Assembly (NCBI GenBank): GCA_022495005.1
Contig: JAGYXB010001966.1
Location: 845,177-909,176, forward strand
Direction: 5' to 3'
Source of the DNA: Rhyacophila brunnea
Lineage: Eukaryota; Arthropoda; Insecta; Trichoptera; Rhyacophilidae
DNA: 64,000 bases
In this document: positions 49,760-61,917 of the stretch, piece by piece
Numbering within the stretch: the stretch's first letter is position 1
Layout of the letters: each line of letters opens with the position of its first letter
The notes under the pieces: model-generated
Told to the model about the DNA's origin: nothing
Databases searched by the model: none
What the model saw: only the letters and a program-made list of their open reading frames with translations
Made by a program: the position numbers and the translations under genes

Positions 49760-52713
49760 TAGTTGAAGTAAATGCGATATAACCAAGTTAATAAATTGAT
49801 ATATTATTAACAATAATTATTGACGTCTTACCGATATTCCGAGAATAGAATCAAAGAATAAATTTATCCAAAAGAGTAAGCGTTTCTAGTATGGACCAGC
49901 AACAATAATTTTTCAAAGTTATTTTTATCATAATCCTAAATTTAATACAAGACAGATCGTCGAGTATATACGCCTAAATTTAGATTTCATTTATTTTTTG
50001 AATAGGAACAAGTATCCAAATATGGTTGATAAAATATATATATATATATTTATAATACACATAAAAATAGATCCCTATCGCTTATTTGAAATGACCACAC
50101 ACATACACACATGTAAATGACGACACGGCAGGCGTAAAAAAGGATTGTTTTCATTTTCACTACTCTAAATTAATAGCTGCAAGCAATAAAATAACTTATG
50201 TTGTTGACCAACTGTACTGAAAGAATTCTAAAGACCAATCTACAGCCCACAATATTAAAAAAAAAATCATTATAAAAACGCAAATGGTAATAATTTTACC
50301 TATATAAATTAAATATATAATTTTTTACATATAGAATAAAAAGTGACTCACAAAATTATAGAACGTGATAAATATAACATTAAAGTTATTTAGATAACAG
50401 ATGGGCCGGGCACATTCCTTATATATTTCACAAGTGTACATGACAGCAATAAACAGTGTATTTAAAACAATGGTAGAACTATTGGTAAAATCCTGACAAC
50501 CAAGTAAAACACGGACTGAGGCATGACACCTGGTAAAACGCACCAAGATATTATGACAAAAAGTAGATGAAATGTGTATGAAAAGAAGTAATTTATTGCT
50601 CTTACTTGATGTTTTGTTCAAGTAAACACTTTTGAATTATTATTCGGGTGGTAATAAACAAGATGTAAATGTCATAATATGCATTACTGTTATGGTAGGT
50701 AAGGAATTTTGTGGGCTGCAGATTAGACTTAAGTTCGCTAGCAGGTTGGCACAACTGTATCACTAAGAGAATTTTTAATACAAGAATTTTCTACATGTTT
50801 AAAACAGAATACAATAATGTATCGTCTACGATCACATCTTAAATTTAACAAATAACTATAATGAATGATAAAAATGATTTTCGAATAATTCATCGCACAC
50901 TCGATGACATCCTAGCCGAGTTATATTATAAGATGGCATCGGAGAATGGAATACTATGTTAATATTACGATATAGACAAAGCGGACAAAATTAAAACACC
51001 AAAATTTTGTTCGAGAAATCGTCTTTCCACAAGGGTGTTGTCTCATAGCTTATTTTCTAATATGACAATAGTGATGATCAGTCGCACTGCAGTGTTGCCA
51101 GAGGAATAATAATAAAAAGGGGGAACCCCATTTTCCCCGAAAATGAAATATACACATCTTGAACGATTGCACACAATATTATAACTACTGTACCTTTCCC
51201 GTTGATTCAGTGGAAGTTCTAAAGCAGAAAACACACAGAAGGCAGCGTGACGAGGTGTGGAGTTTACGAGGCATTGGTTAACATACATTTAGCACAAGCC
51301 CATGCTAATAACAAAGTAGTGTAATATTTGCCTTTCATTGCCCCAAAAAGTAAATCAAGGGCATATTTTTTTACATGCCAATATAGAAACCGACCATGAA
51401 GGATCAATAAATTAGTAAAAATTTCAGATGGATAAGGCCGATAAGAAAAAAGATTGGCAACCGGCGTGGATAACGTCATTGTTTAACCCCTACCGCCTCT
51501 TAGTATTAAATCACATTGTGTACACGTGCACAGTCACCCGGCCACCTTCTATGGGCTCTGCGTCCAACGCTTTTACATATCAAGTGAAGTTTTTACAAAA
51601 ACGTGATTGTTTGGCATGTTTGTTTTAAATAACATTTTAATTTCGACAATTGGTCAAGGTTCAGTTGAGAGACACTTCTGATTTCATAGTCTTGATAATG
51701 GTATACCTAAGAGAAATTATAAATCAAAATGATTCAAATGTTGTCTATAAAAATTTTAAATTATAAAACTAAAGGTAACACTGATCTACCAGTTAACATT
51801 TTCTTATCAAAGTTAAAAGGTTTAACAGCGGATCACACTTATGTTATTTTTATGTCACTTGATATGTCAATGCGTAAGAATTTTTACAATCAAAATGAAT
51901 ATTACAACGTCCACTCATCGGCTATCATGTAACATGACAGCCATTTTACGTAACGTCTAATCCTCAAGCAGTAGATCGATATCACATTTTTGATTTTTGA
52001 TATAGCAATACGCCCAACATTAAAGCAACATCATTGAGATTTAATTCGTAATTTGATTACAGAATTTTAACAGTTAAAGTAAGCCAAAATTTTAAATGGC
52101 ACAATTTTTGACAGAACTAAAAATAAATTAAACAATACTATGCATTCTTTTATGATACATAAACAGTTGAAGAGAAAAGCTTTGATAGCAGGATTTTGGA
52201 AATGATTTGCGATGTTAAATTAACATGTCCGTGGAAGAATTTACAATGATTTTTTTCACTACGATATAGTAAATAGAGGGAAGTTACTGATCATATTATC
52301 CGTACAAGGATAATACATTTATGAATGTACGATAATTACTACAATATGTGAACACATTTTGTTTTCAATATTACTTACCACACTTTTAGAAAGCCTTGAC
52401 TTCAATCTTACATGACGAGTGAGATTCAAAAAATTTACACAATCGTAAACAAATCGAGAAATGGCGATATATCAAATCACAAACAGTAGTAATGCTTAAA
52501 AAAATTATAAATTGATAGAATACCGTAATATTAAAAGAATACAATAAGTGGAATAATTATGAGCTGTTAAAGCGACTCCGTTCAATCGCTACGGCCTGAG
52601 TGAGGGCCAGCAATAGAATGCAAAATTTACAACTTGTCAATATTGACACAGTAGACAAAAGGTGTCCAACTGATTGTGAAGCGCAGCTTTAGTAGTAGAT
52701 TTTTATTACACTG
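49760..52713. other. AT-rich intergenic DNA, no gene seen
   Basis: Several frames of 60-98 codons occur (for example 50325-50621 minus and 51043-51288 minus), but none shows a domain, codon bias or splice-site context. A TA-rich microsatellite lies near 50033-50050. Confidence 0.4.
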
Positions 52714-52939
52714 CAGTAAAACCTCTATAATTCGAATAGGTGTATAATTCTTAGCTATACAAAATGATTTTCATATAATTCATAATTCGTAATTCGATTT
52801 CTTTTTGAGCCAAGTAATAAAATATCACAATTAATCAAAACAAAACTATTAAAGAGAATATTTTAAAGGAAGATATTCAGTATTTTTTTGTTTTTAAATA
52901 TTTCGTAATTTCAAATTTCAAATTAATGAGGTTTTACTG
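52714..52939. mobile_element. Pogo-like MITE, 226 bp
   Basis: The ends are CAGTAAAACCTCTATAAT (left) and CAGTAAAACCTCATTAAT (right, read inward). TA follows the right end; the left flank is TG, perhaps mutated. The size matches the element at 42961-43183. Confidence 0.7.
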
Positions 52940-53484
52940 TATGTCTGTGGGTATAACACTAATAAACTGTGTGTTTTAAATTTATATGAATATATGAAAT
53001 ACTCACGGAAACAAGACAGTCATAATATTTGTATGGATATAAAGATGAACAGAATCAATAATCGAGGCTTAACATAACCACTGTGGGGTTCTACAACTTA
53101 TGAAATCATGCGTGATCTTCTTAGAAATAATGTAAGGCATTGACATGATGCCTTCAATAATGTTAACGAAATATATGAGTAAAAATAATACTATAATATC
53201 GGGCATACAGTGGACTTTGTAAGATAAATCATTCGCAAACTCGGGCTGCCATTAAGATCAAGTAGGTACAGATCTCACTCAACTACTATTATGCACAGAC
53301 GGTAAAGCAGGATGTAACTCAACGATGCAAAAAGATTTCACCCAGTCTACATACGGAGTTGAAAAATCTTTCTGAAAGTCCACCGCAAGAAAAAAAAAAA
53401 AAATAAAATAAAATAAAAGATAGCGGGGCGTTGTGATGATAATCATATTGTGAGATGTGTCGATGGGGAGGGGTGGGGAGTGCT

Positions 53485-56400
53485 TCAACGCTTTCCGCGT
53501 AGCTTGCTAAGAGGAGTGTGCGAGTCTTCCTCGTCGGACGAGATCACAATCCGCTTGCGGGGATTCCCTGACGTCTGGCCGCGCGTCACGCGCCGCGAGC
53601 CGTCTTCGGTTGCTGAAACAAAAAATGAATTTATTATTACTATATTAGACTTACTTGGCGGACATAAATTTTTTACATCTTGCGGAACCCCTATTTTTTG
53701 AAAAGAAATATTTTTGTTACGAGAAATAGTTGCATTCAGTCGGCCCATTTGTTCCTGCTCTGGATCGAAATATACTACTCCGAACTCACAGGTTTGAAGC
53801 CAGGTGTTCCACCACTACTCCCACTGTGGATACGATTCTACTTTCAATATAATTATGATCTTCTGTAGAACATTTCACTGGATTATATTCTTACTTATAT
53901 TATGTTTACTTTTGGTATTAACCTTTTGGCGTTTTAGCTGGCGTGGCGGCGACGACAACAGGCTTTTCTTTCTTGATGGGCTCGTCGGCTGACCCATCCT
54001 CTTCTTCCTCTTCTGCGCTGGGCGGTCGGGGGGTTCTCTTCTTGCGCGGCTTTCCCGGATTCTTGTTGGGTGATCGTTTGCTGCCCGGTTTGGGGCCACG
54101 GCGCCGGGGCGGAGGACCGCTGTAAAGTGCTCGGCAGGACTCCACCGTGGGCTCTCCTTCCAAACCTTTGTCAGTCAGCAGCTTCAAAAGCCGTGCCACT
54201 CGCTCTTTGTTCGACGTGCAACCTAAAAATAATAACGTTAACAATCATCAATCACCTACATATTTTATAGTAATGAAATAGTAGATAAATAGTAGTCTAT
54301 GAAAAGTTGTTCAAAAAAATTTAACTTCATACCGTCGATAAGTTTGACATAGTCGTATTCGATGCCGGCAATCTTGAGGAATTTTTTCATGTCGGTGATG
54401 CCGGCCTGTCGTTCCCCCTGGCTGCCCGTGGACGAGAGCCGCGGCCCGTCCGATCTCCGGTTCACTGTCTTGGAGCCTCGCGGCCGACCTGGACGGCGCT
54501 TCTTCAATGCAGGGTCCTAAACAGGAATGAGAACCGTAACCAAAATAAAAAGTTATTCTGTAACCGTGTTCACAGCGAAAGAAAACATTACGGTTGATAC
54601 GTCAAATACAATGCTACAACTTTGAGGCTTATCACACACGACAACCACAAGATGTCTGGATTTTGCAGGGACATATTATTATGCAGAAGTGTTGGTTGTG
54701 TTTCAATTCAAACAGTGGACTATTTATGGAGAACAGGTGTAATAAATTAAAAACAATAAAAATCAATCTATTGACAGTATTCAAATCTGATGTCAAACAT
54801 AAACATTCTAAAGGTCTAATTACACTAGCACTCAACCGGATTCAATGATCCACAACGGTCGTCGTGAGCAATCGTCGACTTTAAATGGCAATTACTTGGA
54901 ATAATTCAGCTACCAACACGATCGTGCTAATCAAAAATTATGCCATTAATTATAAATCATACATCATTTAAGATAATTTATGAATAGAAGACTGTTTTTT
55001 ATCTATTAGTATTCTTAGTTGAATGAAAACAAATAAGTATAACTGACAATATTTAGTGTGCACTATTTTTGTCGGACCTTCACAGCCTACCTCCACTCTT
55101 CGCTTCTGGATAATGAATCTTCATTTAAACTAGCATTTTATTTTAAATGACCAGTTAACCTCACCCTGCAAATCAGCAAAATCCAACGCATTTTGTGGAT
55201 TTAGAACCTGAGTGGCCGGTACAAATGCAAAGTAGTGACAAAGTAAGGATTGCCGACCTTCGATAGAGGATGGCACAAAAAGATAAGTTTAACTGACCTG
55301 ATTGGGGTCTGAGTCACTTGAATCACTGTCTGATGAGTCATCTGAGGAGCTGTCTGACGAGGAGTAAACCAGTGTAACATTGCCTGAGTTTTGCTGCGCA
55401 AGCTGGAATTAAAATGACTCAATTATTTATAGATATTTTTATATTTTACAACCAACTAGTTTTTTTTATTATAATGAATGCAAATATTACCGCTTTCTGC
55501 TGAGCCTGTATCTTCTCCCGTTCGGCATGTGAGTCGTAGAAGTTGTAGAGGACTTCCATGGTGACGGGCACATCTCCAAAGTACACCTCGTTGGGTATGT
55601 GGGTGGAGTCCAGACCATCGTCGCTCCATCTCCTGCAACAGTATAAAAAAAAATATTAAAAAATTGATTTCAAACTTGGTTACCTCCATTTCTCACTCGC
55701 TTGTAAGTTCATTAACTACATATTCAGTTTGTTTTGCTAATACAATAGTTTTGGGAGATGAATGTCGGATGGGGATGGAGCAAGATAGTTCCTAGTTTGA
55801 TGTAATGTAATAGTGTGGTAATTAAATAAAAACACTTTTATTGACTATTCAAATGACTTAAGATTTTGAGAATTTATTGCCGAGTAAAAGTATACAATAT
55901 GTGTAAGAAGATGATATGTAACAATCAAAGATGTAAGATAATGTCCGAGTGCATCGGTCCCTATATAGCAATGTATGAAGTTCGACTGGTGTTTGCTGAC
56001 AAGGCTTGGGTTGTTGACCCCCACATAATATTAAACCAGAAGTTGGTTAAAAAGTCAAATATTAGCCGCCATTTTTTATATTTGTCGGCCGACTTTAAAC
56101 ATGATTTTTAATAATTACAATATAGGTATATAGTAGATAATTTTATTTTTTGTCACTCGCTTTTTCTTATTGTTCACTATTATTTTTTGCTGAAGAAATA
56201 TTTCCAGTCTCTTTTTTCGCACTTAATTCGCATGAGTCATAAGCAGACCAATAGCTCAAGGGACAAGATATGAGGTTCGAGCCCCATTTGATCTACCTTA
56301 TGTATTTTCAATAAGAAGAATTTAACATTCTCAAATCTTGTAATAACGGCTGTAGGTGCATTTTGATGGGAACAAAACAAGACACGGTGGCATAGTGAAT

Positions 56401-57153
56401 CATGATATGGGTACAAAACTCAAGATTTATCTGACCTTCTGAATCGGATTCCTGAGAAGTCTCTCTTGAAAGGTCGGATGGCGTGAGACATGAAGGAGCT
56501 GCTGTGACCCCCTCCACGGGGCCTGCCCACTGTGGGGCGCGGGATGCCTCCAGGAGTTGACACCTTAAATAACAAAAAGAACATTGTTTCAAAGAAGTGC
56601 AGTATTTATATTAGATATTAAGAGCCTGCCTCCACCCTTCGCTACTGCAGTCTAGTAACTGTTATCACCAAGGCTTTTTTGTCATAATTATTTAAAACAA
56701 GAATAAAGAGTGAACAAATTTTAAATTCTTTGCTACTAAAAAAAAATTCTAATACAATATTATATTAATATGTGAAATTGTAAATTGAATAATATCAATT
56801 TCAAATTTAAGCATACCAGCGAAGAGGACTTGATTCCGGCGGATCCTGCGGCTAGCATCTCGGGAGGCTTCGGTTTATTGACGGAGCCCTTGGGTCGGCC
56901 CCTCTTCTTCACCTCCAGACCGGTAGAGGACGCAGACAGGTTGGAAGCAACGGAGCTCGGCGTAAGGGCGGTGTCGGGGCGGGCAGGCGTGCTGCTAGGC
57001 GAAGCGGCCACGGCGGAAGCTGTCCCGCTCGCTGTGCCCGAGGGTGTGGTGGAAGGCTTTGGCCGGTAGGTAGAGATGTCTGGCGTGCCAAAGTAGATCT
57101 CGTTGGGGATCTTCGTCTCATCCTCGGAACTGGAGGGGCACGTTTCAGAATCG
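53485..57153 (-). CDS. HIRIP3-like AT-hook chromatin protein, 5' end missing
   Basis: Coding exons (descending): 57153-56817, 56563-56436, 55632-55491, 55402-55298, 54516-54333, 54222-53923, 53612-53485. All junctions are GT-AG and in phase, giving about 440 residues to TGA at 53485-53487. From the N side: an acidic segment with IPNEIYFG, a Ser/Ala/Pro-rich stretch, an AT-hook KKRGRPKGS, a second GRP core (VGRPRGG), a second copy of the motif (IPNEVYFG), a Ser/Asp tract, a third AT-hook (RRPGRPRGSK), then KKFLKIAGIEYDYVKLIDG, CTSNKERVARLLKLL and GEPTVESCRAL. That last block resembles the HIRIP3 histone-chaperone domain; HIRIP3 binds HIRA and H2A-H2B. It ends in basic Lys/Arg/Pro and VISSDEED segments. 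The first exon opens in phase 2, so at least one exon lies further upstream. The exon at 56436-56563 uses a frame without its own ATG. The family link is an inference from motif pattern. Confidence 0.75.
55010..55105. repeat. SINE 3' body fragment
   Basis: TTAGTTGAATGAAAACAAAT, TTTAGTGTGCACTATTTTTG and CAGCCTACCTCCACTC match the tail blocks listed at 12775-12920. It lies within an intron of the HIRIP3-like gene. Confidence 0.6.
56245..56300 (+). repeat. tRNA-like or SINE-head relic
   Basis: ATAGCTCAAGGGA resembles an A box and GGTTCGAGCCCC a B box about 25 bases later, too close for an intact tRNA. It is probably a decayed tRNA-derived sequence. Confidence 0.4.
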
Positions 57154-57446
57154 CTGCAACTGCACAACGTGAACGGATACCATCAAACGGAAACGGGGAG
57201 ACAACATAAAATAATATCCCAAGATTTTTCGATTAAAATCAGTGATTGTAATATTGCCAATGAAGAAATGACTTATAAAACTCGATTTTAGAGCTCCCGA
57301 TCGGGAATCATATCGGTAATTACTTGGATTGATGAATTGAGTGGTTAAACAATAAATTATAATAAAAAAAATCCCCAAAAAAAACTCCCAAATATGTGAA
57401 TAACATTGAAAATACCTACATAATTTTGAAAAACCTCTAATAAGTA

Positions 57447-57902
57447 CATTAGAACCTCGATATAACGAACTTCAGACAACGGACAAAATACCTGGTCAAA
57501 TGTGAAATCAAATGTGAAAATTGTTAAAAACATCCTATTAAAGTTATGCATATTTAAATCAAAGTGTCACAGCTTGTAAAGAATGTTCTGCGCATAATAA
57601 TCTAAAAACATCTATTGACTATTCGTCAGATAACGTGCAAAAGATTGCATGCGTTTTCGTAATTTTAGAGAGTTGATTATAAAAAATCAGCATACTTCAA
57701 AAGTGCAAAGAAAAGTTAATTCTTTTTTTAAAGCAGGATTACCGAAAGCAAGCGCGTCGACAACGAACATTAATGTCACTCCACACCGGGTGTGTCGGGA
57801 TATATCATCTGAAGACGAATGAATAAACAGAATTTTGTTTGTGTTTTTATATAGTGGACACCCCCCTCATCCGCATTAGTCAGTTATATCGAGGTTCTAC
57901 TG
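57447..57902. mobile_element. Pogo-like non-autonomous element, 456 bp
   Basis: The ends are CATTAGAACCTCGATATAAC (left) and CAGTAGAACCTCGATATAAC (right, read inward), flanked by TA at 57445-57446 and 57903-57904. It has no ORF. The right part is included in the 202-bp tandem duplication that follows. Confidence 0.8.
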
Positions 57903-58167
57903 TATTAGAATCTTACATTCTCAAATTTTACGTATATTGAGTATGAATAAAAAATAATTTAAAAACGAACATTAATGTCACTCCACACCGGGTGTGTCGG
58001 GATATATCATTTGAAGACGAATGAATAAACAGAATTTTGTTTGTGTTTTTATATAGTGGACACCCTCCTCATCCGCATTAGTCAGTTATATCGAGGTTCT
58101 ACTGTATTAGAATCTTACATTCTCAAATTTTACGTATATTGAGTATGAATAAAAAATAATTTAAAAA
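57764..58167. repeat. Tandem duplication, 2 x 202 bp
   Basis: The unit starting CGAACATTAATGTCACTCC at 57764 repeats at 57966, and its first bases reappear at 58168. The copies differ at only a few positions, for example CATCTGAAG/CATTTGAAG. Each unit carries the right end of the pogo-like element, so the duplication is younger than that insertion. Confidence 0.9.
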
Positions 58168-58924
58168 CGAACATTATTATGAGATATTCAGAATACAAGA
58201 ATACAAAGATATATAATAAACGAAATTCGTTCATTTCAAAATTTTTCATAATTTTGATATTTCGGGTCTAATTCTTCTGTCTTTACTGAAAAGTTTGGTG
58301 GGAGGGAACAATTCATTTATCCGTTTATTGCAATCGACTAATTGACAAACGATTACATGAATAGATAATTTGACAAAGGAAAAATAAATGAATTTATCAA
58401 TAGTATGAAAAATACCTCGGCTATAAAAATTATGTGCGTCCCATAACCTTACTATATTCTGTACATTTTTAAAAGCTTTTATTTTTTACTCTCCCAACCC
58501 ACCTCCCCCGCATTACACCCACGTGCAGTCACCCCTGAGGGAAACATGTGGTAAGCTAATAAGCTGTTCCGGTTATTGGTTTGTATCCGGTATTTCATGG
58601 TTTAGGTGAATAATGTCTACTCACTGCTGTTACAATGATGTATCCTGATATTTTGTGGTTTAAATGAATAAAGCCATCTTATACAGTACAATAGTAAGCT
58701 ATTTAGCTGTTTCGGCTATTGGTTTGTACCAGGTATTTCGTGGTTTAAATAGTACAGTAATTATTTAGTAAAATAATAAACACTAAAATATATATTTAAA
58801 TTTGTACATATTATATTATCATGAGAACATTTCCAAACACTTCTATGTCATGCTGTTTGACAGAAAATACAATTCTTCATTGAACTCATTAACTCAAATA
58901 CCTGTAGTATTTGGGTGTATACCA

Positions 58925-61830
58925 TTAACCTATTCCTCGCGCGCGTCATGTAGAGATGCCGGTGATCGCCGTATATGTGAGCCGCGAGCGTCGCCTAGAG
59001 GTGACAGTAAGTTTCTACTGCTGTATTTTCGTTATTTGGTAAGCAACAGAGACGAAATTTGTTTTACGAACTTGCTTCATTATTATTCTACTGACATCTG
59101 TTGATTTTTGTCATCCAAACATTATGAAATAGTTCGTAATATAGCAAAGACTCGACCCATATCGACTTCCTTCAAAATACAAATAATCAGTTTTGTCGAT
59201 TCAAATATCTCCGCTAGTTGGTTGCGCAATATGCGCAGGCGCGTGATGTCATTTCCGACTTCGGCTTTGTTTGGAATAGTGCGGTGATAGTATTTCAACA
59301 GTGTGTGTCTGGTTTCGTACGGTTATCGATACCATTCAGTTTCGGCTTTTATAAAATTACTTTGAATACGCGATTCTGTGATTAAGTGTAATTATTTTAA
59401 TCATAATATTGGAGATTTCATACATTTTACCCATTGAAATTAGTGGAAAATGTGTGTAAAAGTAGTATTTTAAATTTCAATAATATAATTTCGAGTTCAC
59501 AGATTCTTCATATATATTTTTATATACATTTGTAATAGTGACAATAAGTTCGTGTAGGTACATTGTGTAGTGAAATATTTAAAGTTAATTTTTGTACATT
59601 GCGATCAAAATGTCTGCACGTGATAGTGTATCCGATGAGGAAGCCCAAGAATCCATTGAATACTTGGATTTCGATTATGAAATGGAAACTGATGATGAAG
59701 GAGAAACAGGGCTGGCAGAACCACACAATATTGACGACCCTTCTGATGTTGACCATAATGTGGGAGAGGCTTCCACTTCCACCTCTGGACATGAAGCACC
59801 AGAGGCTTCCACTTCCACCTCTGGACATGAAGCACCAGAGGCTTCCAGTCAACCGTGGACCGCAGGACCATTTGTGCCAATTGTGTATGACTTTGACAGT
59901 TTTAACACTGGTGTTAATCCAAGTGTAGGCTTGAATGAGAATTCAAGTGAAATGGAGTTTTTCACACACTTTTTAAATGAAGATATAATGGGTAAAATAG
60001 TGAACTTTACCAACGGCTATCACGATCATCTGACCAACACACAAGTCCACACACCTAACGCCCGAATTCATAACTGGTATGATACTTCCATAAGCGAATT
60101 GTACATATTTTACGCTGTTACCCTATTGATGACTTGAAACCGCCGTCTTACAATAGAGGAACACTGGAGCACCGACCCTTTGTTAAATGCAAAAATTTTT
60201 AGCCAAACGATGGTCAGAGATCGTTATGAGCTAATTTTGCAAATGCTTCACTACTCTGACAGTGAAACCCCTGCCGGTGATAGACTTTACAAAATTAGAA
60301 CACTTCTCGACCACTGCAGAAATTTGTTCAAAGACTCGATGTTGCCGAATGAAAACCTCTGTATAGATGAAAGTATTATAGTATTTAAAGGACGACTTAT
60401 ATTTAAGCAGTTTATACCTTCAAAAAGACATAGGTTTGGGATTAAGTTATTTGTTATTTGTGATGTTGAAACTGGATATATTTTAGATTTTATAATTTAT
60501 TGTGGCGACGGAACTGAAATTACCGATAGTGAAAAGTTGGGTGTGTCTGGGGCTGTTGTGACCACATTGATGAGGGATTATTTTGGCAAAGGCCATAAAC
60601 TTTTTTGCGACAATTGGTACAGCAGCCCAGAATTATTTGAACATTTGTTTAAACAAAAAACAAATGCGTGCGGGACAGTTCGCAGCAATCGGAAGCAAAT
60701 GCCGAAAATCCAAAAATTAAAAAAGGGTGAAATAAAATCTTTAAACCGACACCCTTTGCTTGTGTTGAAATGGCATGACAAAAGGGAGGTACACATGATA
60801 ACTACCATGCACGACGACTCAATGGTGCCCACACATAAAACCAATAGAGCCACAGGACTACACATTATAAAACCGAAGTGCGTTGTTGATTACAACAAAA
60901 ACATGGGCTCTGTCGATAAAGTTGACATGATGTTGAGTAGTCTGTCGTGCATGCGAAAAACAATTAAGTGGTACAAAAAAGTCGGTTTCCACATCATTGA
61001 TTTGTTTTTATTAAATGCTAGTATTATTTACACAGTCATAACCGGTAAAAAACTTCTTTGGCCGATTTTCAGATTAAAGTAATTCGCCAATTAATAGAAA
61101 AATATGGTAGTGCCTCAAAACCTTCAACATCATTAAATATACCTTCTTCCAGTAATAATCCAAAAAGAATGTTAAAAACCGAACTTTTAAAACATTTGCC
61201 ACGTCAAGTTCCCCCAACTGAGAAAAAAGTCAAAGCATTTAGGCGGTGGCGGGTATGTTCCCAATCTACCATTAAAAATACAAAAAGAAAAATGACAAAT
61301 ATTATGTGTCGAGAATGTGATGTAGCTTTGTGCCCTCAGCCCTGTTTTTACGATTACCATGAAACTATTAAATTTTAAATTCTTGTCCGATAAAATTTTA
61401 TGTTAAGTGTTTTGAAATAACCCCTCAATAATAAATAAAGTGATTTCATAATATTTTTTATGTGCTCTGTAAAATATTAATGTGTTCTGTGTTTGAAGTG
61501 GGGTTCCCACGTATCGTGCCCTAATAAACTTGTCATCGGCGCAAGTGTCCATGCCACTTGAAGTACGACAGTGGCCGCCTGGTATGTACCTATGCATGGT
61601 TTTTTTACTATGGGACGTGTTTGTTCAAGCTATATCGCCCCATTTAAGTCGTATTTGTTTATTTTTAGATGTCGTAAAATTATTAGGAATGTATATTTAT
61701 CGGTTCTACTGCTTCTCGGATTTTTAATGACAGTTTTTAACGAGTTATGATATGATTTATGATTCGTAAAAATCACGCCGCTGACAAATGATATACATTG
61801 GGGCGACCATTGGCGCGACGAAAAGGTTAA
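58925..61830 (+). mobile_element. piggyBac-type transposon, 2.9 kb, disabled
   Basis: It is bounded by TTAA at 58925-58928 and 61827-61830. The inverted ends read inward TTAACCTATTCCTCGCGC and TTAACCTTTTCGTCGCGC, about 18 bp with two mismatches. It contains one transposase gene with two lesions. The size and the TTAA target are typical of piggyBac. It lies upstream of the visible exons of the HIRIP3-like gene, possibly in one of its introns. Confidence 0.9.
59610..61378 (+). pseudogene. piggyBac transposase (PGBD4-like), one stop and one frameshift
   Basis: The frame starts MSARDSVSDEEAQ at 59610. An acidic N-terminus contains a 12-residue tandem repeat (EASTSTSGHEAP twice, 59767-59838). The DDE_Tnp_1_7 core has its three aspartates in CIDESIIVFKG (codon 60366), FCDNWYSS (60609) and GSVDKVDMM (60915), spaced 81 and 102 residues, close to the classic piggyBac spacing. 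A C-terminal cysteine-rich zinc-ribbon (MCRECDVALCPQPC) ends at 61378. An in-frame TGA at 60135-60137 (RNRR-like context, perhaps a mutated CGA) and a one-base frameshift near 61055-61060 break it. Otherwise the length of about 589 codons is full size. Confidence 0.92.
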
Positions 61831-61917
61831 AAGTGGACAGCATAACTATATAAACATTTCAAATTGATAATATCCCTTTTTAATCCATGATGTCTAAGCA
61901 ATATAGACTTATTTATA

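Noticed and set aside
56308..56592. Long minus-strand frame with an ATG at 56592
   Set aside because: It does not keep phase with the next exon; the overlapping frame from acceptor 56564 to donor 56435 joins both neighbours and carries a GRP motif.
59520..59880. Minus-strand frames opposite the piggyBac N-terminus
   Set aside because: Repeated GSLWCFMSRG-like peptides are the antisense of the duplicated Ser/Thr-rich codons of the transposase.
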